Shown piece by piece: positions 62,042-64,000 of a stretch of DNA of 64,000 nucleotides (position 1 is its first letter; each line of letters opens with the position of its first letter). The stretch spans positions 15,409,934 through 15,473,933 of the forward strand of contig NC_045138.2 of NCBI RefSeq assembly GCF_008831285.2, written 5' to 3'. The notes under the pieces are model-generated. The model saw only the letters and a list, made by a program, of their open reading frames with translations, did no database searches and was not told where the DNA came from. This DNA comes from Nymphaea colorata (taxonomy: Eukaryota; Streptophyta; Magnoliopsida; Nymphaeales; Nymphaeaceae). A program made the translations under genes and the position numbers.

Positions 62042-63529
62042 GTAAGGCACTTAAACCTGCCGAGCAATTGCAGTTTAGCTACCTCTGTGTTCGAGTAATC
62101 AAATAGATGCTTATTTTTTGAAGAAATTGCTCTAATGGCTCTGCCTTCTGAGGTTGGTTCCTCTTATAATAAGACCCAGGAGTAAAGAAATTTGCTGTTG
62201 TCATCCTTTCCATCTTTTGACACTTCAGATGGCCGGCCATGACAGTAACATTCAATGACTTTAGAAAAGAAAAAGTCCAACCACTTTAGAAAAGAAGGAA
62301 GTGTCATTAAGGAGCTAATTAAAGTAAAACCAAATAAAAGAACAACAGATTTGATCATTAATGACAGCAGACATTTCCATGTATATTTCTTTATGATCTA
62401 GAATAAGTTAGTAATACGCCAATTACACGCAGGAATATGATAAGAATTCAAGATGGGAGACAACTGCAGACGCACACCAGTTAACGAATTGACAAACTTA
62501 TCAACAGATCACAAACATTCAACCAACTCCAATCTTAAAAGAATGTGGTTCAATCTAAGAGTTCTGCAAAGGTTTAAAGAATCAAAACAGATATCTTCGG
62601 TTAATAGAAAAGCAAAGCGAAGCCTTTGCCGGAAACTTCTATTGCTGAGCAACATTCAATGGCTTAATCCAAGTTGGGGCAGCCTATCCATAGCAAGGAT
62701 GAAATCAAAATATCAAGCCAGGGAAGATGATCAAACTTCCGTCACTTAAAACAAGAGATCACGATGCCTTATCAGGTAAAATTGGCTATCTTCTTTCAGG
62801 CCAAATCAATATGTGGGTGCATCTTTGTATAGTTCCACACAAGCCGAAAGTCTTCGACGAAAGGTGATTGCGATCACTTCAAATGGATAGAAGGAAAATG
62901 TTGGTCTTTAATGGCGGATGACACATGAACATAAATAAGATGTTTACGTATCATGTACAGTAGCTTTGACTTTAAAGATGAAAGAAAGCTTACAGTTAGA
63001 ACACAGAAAGATACATGCTTTTATGTCTCTTTTACTAGGCAATTTCTGTTGTCTCGTGACTATATAAGGTAATGTTCCAGGCACGTCTGCATTTTGTGAT
63101 ACACGCACCTGCCATTCAAAACCCTGTCCTTGAATCTGATTTGGGTGGGGAGATTTTGCCTCTTGATCATGTTCTAACTGTAGTTTGTACCCATCAAACC
63201 TTTAATGGATGTCTTACTGAGATTAAAATCATGTCAAATCTGTGGCTTTGGTTTTCAAACTAGAACCTTTTTTTGTCCAAATTTTCTATCTTCCCGAACA
63301 TTCTCACTTCTCGGTTGATCCTTCTCCCAATTCCATTAATTCCACCAGTGAAAAATCTTGATAAGCTAATTATTCTCTCTTACCAGTAGAACCAGTCATC
63401 GTTTCTCAATTTGAAGATGTATTGAAGCCTTGACTCAACAAAAGGTGGAGTATTCGGGTTAACTGCGTAACTGTAGCAATATTGCACCGAACTACATATG
63501 TGAGGAAGAGGCCGGAGCATACGGAGAAA

Positions 63530-63530
<1 letters not shown>
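62042..63530. other. Intergenic, no gene recognised
   Basis: Contains frames of 98 codons (62453-62749) and 63 codons (63072-63263). The second is preceded by TATATAAGG. Neither has a recognisable motif. Confidence 0.4.

Positions 63531-63531
<1 letters not shown>

Positions 63532-63574
<43 letters not shown>
63532..63574. repeat. (TA)n microsatellite
   Basis: Uninterrupted TA dinucleotides over about 43 bases. Confidence 0.93.
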
Positions 63575-63577
<3 letters not shown>

Positions 63578-63818
63578 TACTCACGTATGCACCCATCCTT
63601 TCAGAAAATTGAATTGGTTGAGAAGGGCAGTGTAGATGTGACATAAAAAGTTTGTTTAATAAAGAACTTTTTCTTGGAGCATATCGTTGTCATCCATAAT
63701 GATTATTTCTGTGAAAAAACAGTGGTCTGATCGAATTTGAGTCATCTGAAATGGGAAACCATCACGATGACTTTGTGTATGAGAAGGCATGACATGAAGC
63801 TGCCTTTGGGCATTTACC

Positions 63819-63858
63819 TCTCTCTCTTTCTCTCTCTCTCTCTGTATATATATATATA
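63819..63858. repeat. Compound (CT)n(TA)n microsatellite
   Basis: CT run with one TTT interruption (63819-63843) followed by a TA run (63845-63858). Confidence 0.88.
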
Positions 63859-64000
63859 ACTCCAACTTAGTGGAGATTTGTGCTTGAAATATCTAAGATG
63901 GCATTGATTATCTTTGATCTTGAAATCCTTTGATACTGTGATCTGTAAGTTTAACATCAGAAAAATTGCACAATCCTCTCCCTTTCAATCTGCTTCGATC

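Overview
The window looks like nuclear DNA from a flowering plant. It is gene-poor and AT-rich between genes. The recognisable genes are plant families: two OVATE family proteins, an intronless CAF1 deadenylase, a four-exon UEV1/MMS2-type ubiquitin E2 variant, a small signal-anchored coiled-coil protein and a plant protein of unknown function. The intronless genes are very GC-rich against AT-rich surroundings, as in many monocots, magnoliids and early-diverging angiosperms. The species cannot be fixed from sequence alone. No bacterial, viral, organellar, rRNA or convincing tRNA sequence was seen.

Layout: (1) 934-1467 (+), an intronless gene of unknown function with a uORF in its probable leader. 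(2) 1.5-10.4 kb, intergenic with small transposon relics. (3) 10.7-11.2 kb (+), a GC-rich OVATE protein with a KP-rich tract, a TATA box and two G-boxes. (4) 11.2-24.9 kb, intergenic, with a ~0.3 kb tandem duplication, GATC-rich palindromic repeats and microsatellites. (5) 24.9-25.9 kb (-), a second OVATE protein of a different subgroup, convergent with the first. (6) 26.1-43.8 kb, intergenic, dominated by a degenerate nested repeat array at ~30.0-39.7 kb that includes two tandem ~3.0 and ~3.6 kb units. (7) 43.99-44.83 kb (+), a CAF1 deadenylase behind a TATA box and a cluster of W-box cores. (8) 48.8-52.6 kb (-), UEV1, four coding exons with clean splice sites. (9) 54.3-58.8 kb (+), a two-coding-exon 107-residue membrane-anchored coiled-coil protein, possibly with a 3.3 kb intron in its 5' UTR. 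(10) 58.8-64 kb, intergenic, with a short hAT-like element that keeps a near-perfect 8-bp target duplication, long TA/TG microsatellites and possible decayed exons.

The genes do not form a pathway and nothing suggests operon-like organisation. Two are transcriptional repressors of the OVATE family, one acts in mRNA decay and one in K63-linked ubiquitination. The least explained structure is the 30-39.7 kb repeat array. The least characterised proteins are those at 934-1467 and 57742-58791. No previously undescribed functional system was demonstrated here. The positions come from reading by eye, and splice junctions were checked by reading-frame continuity.
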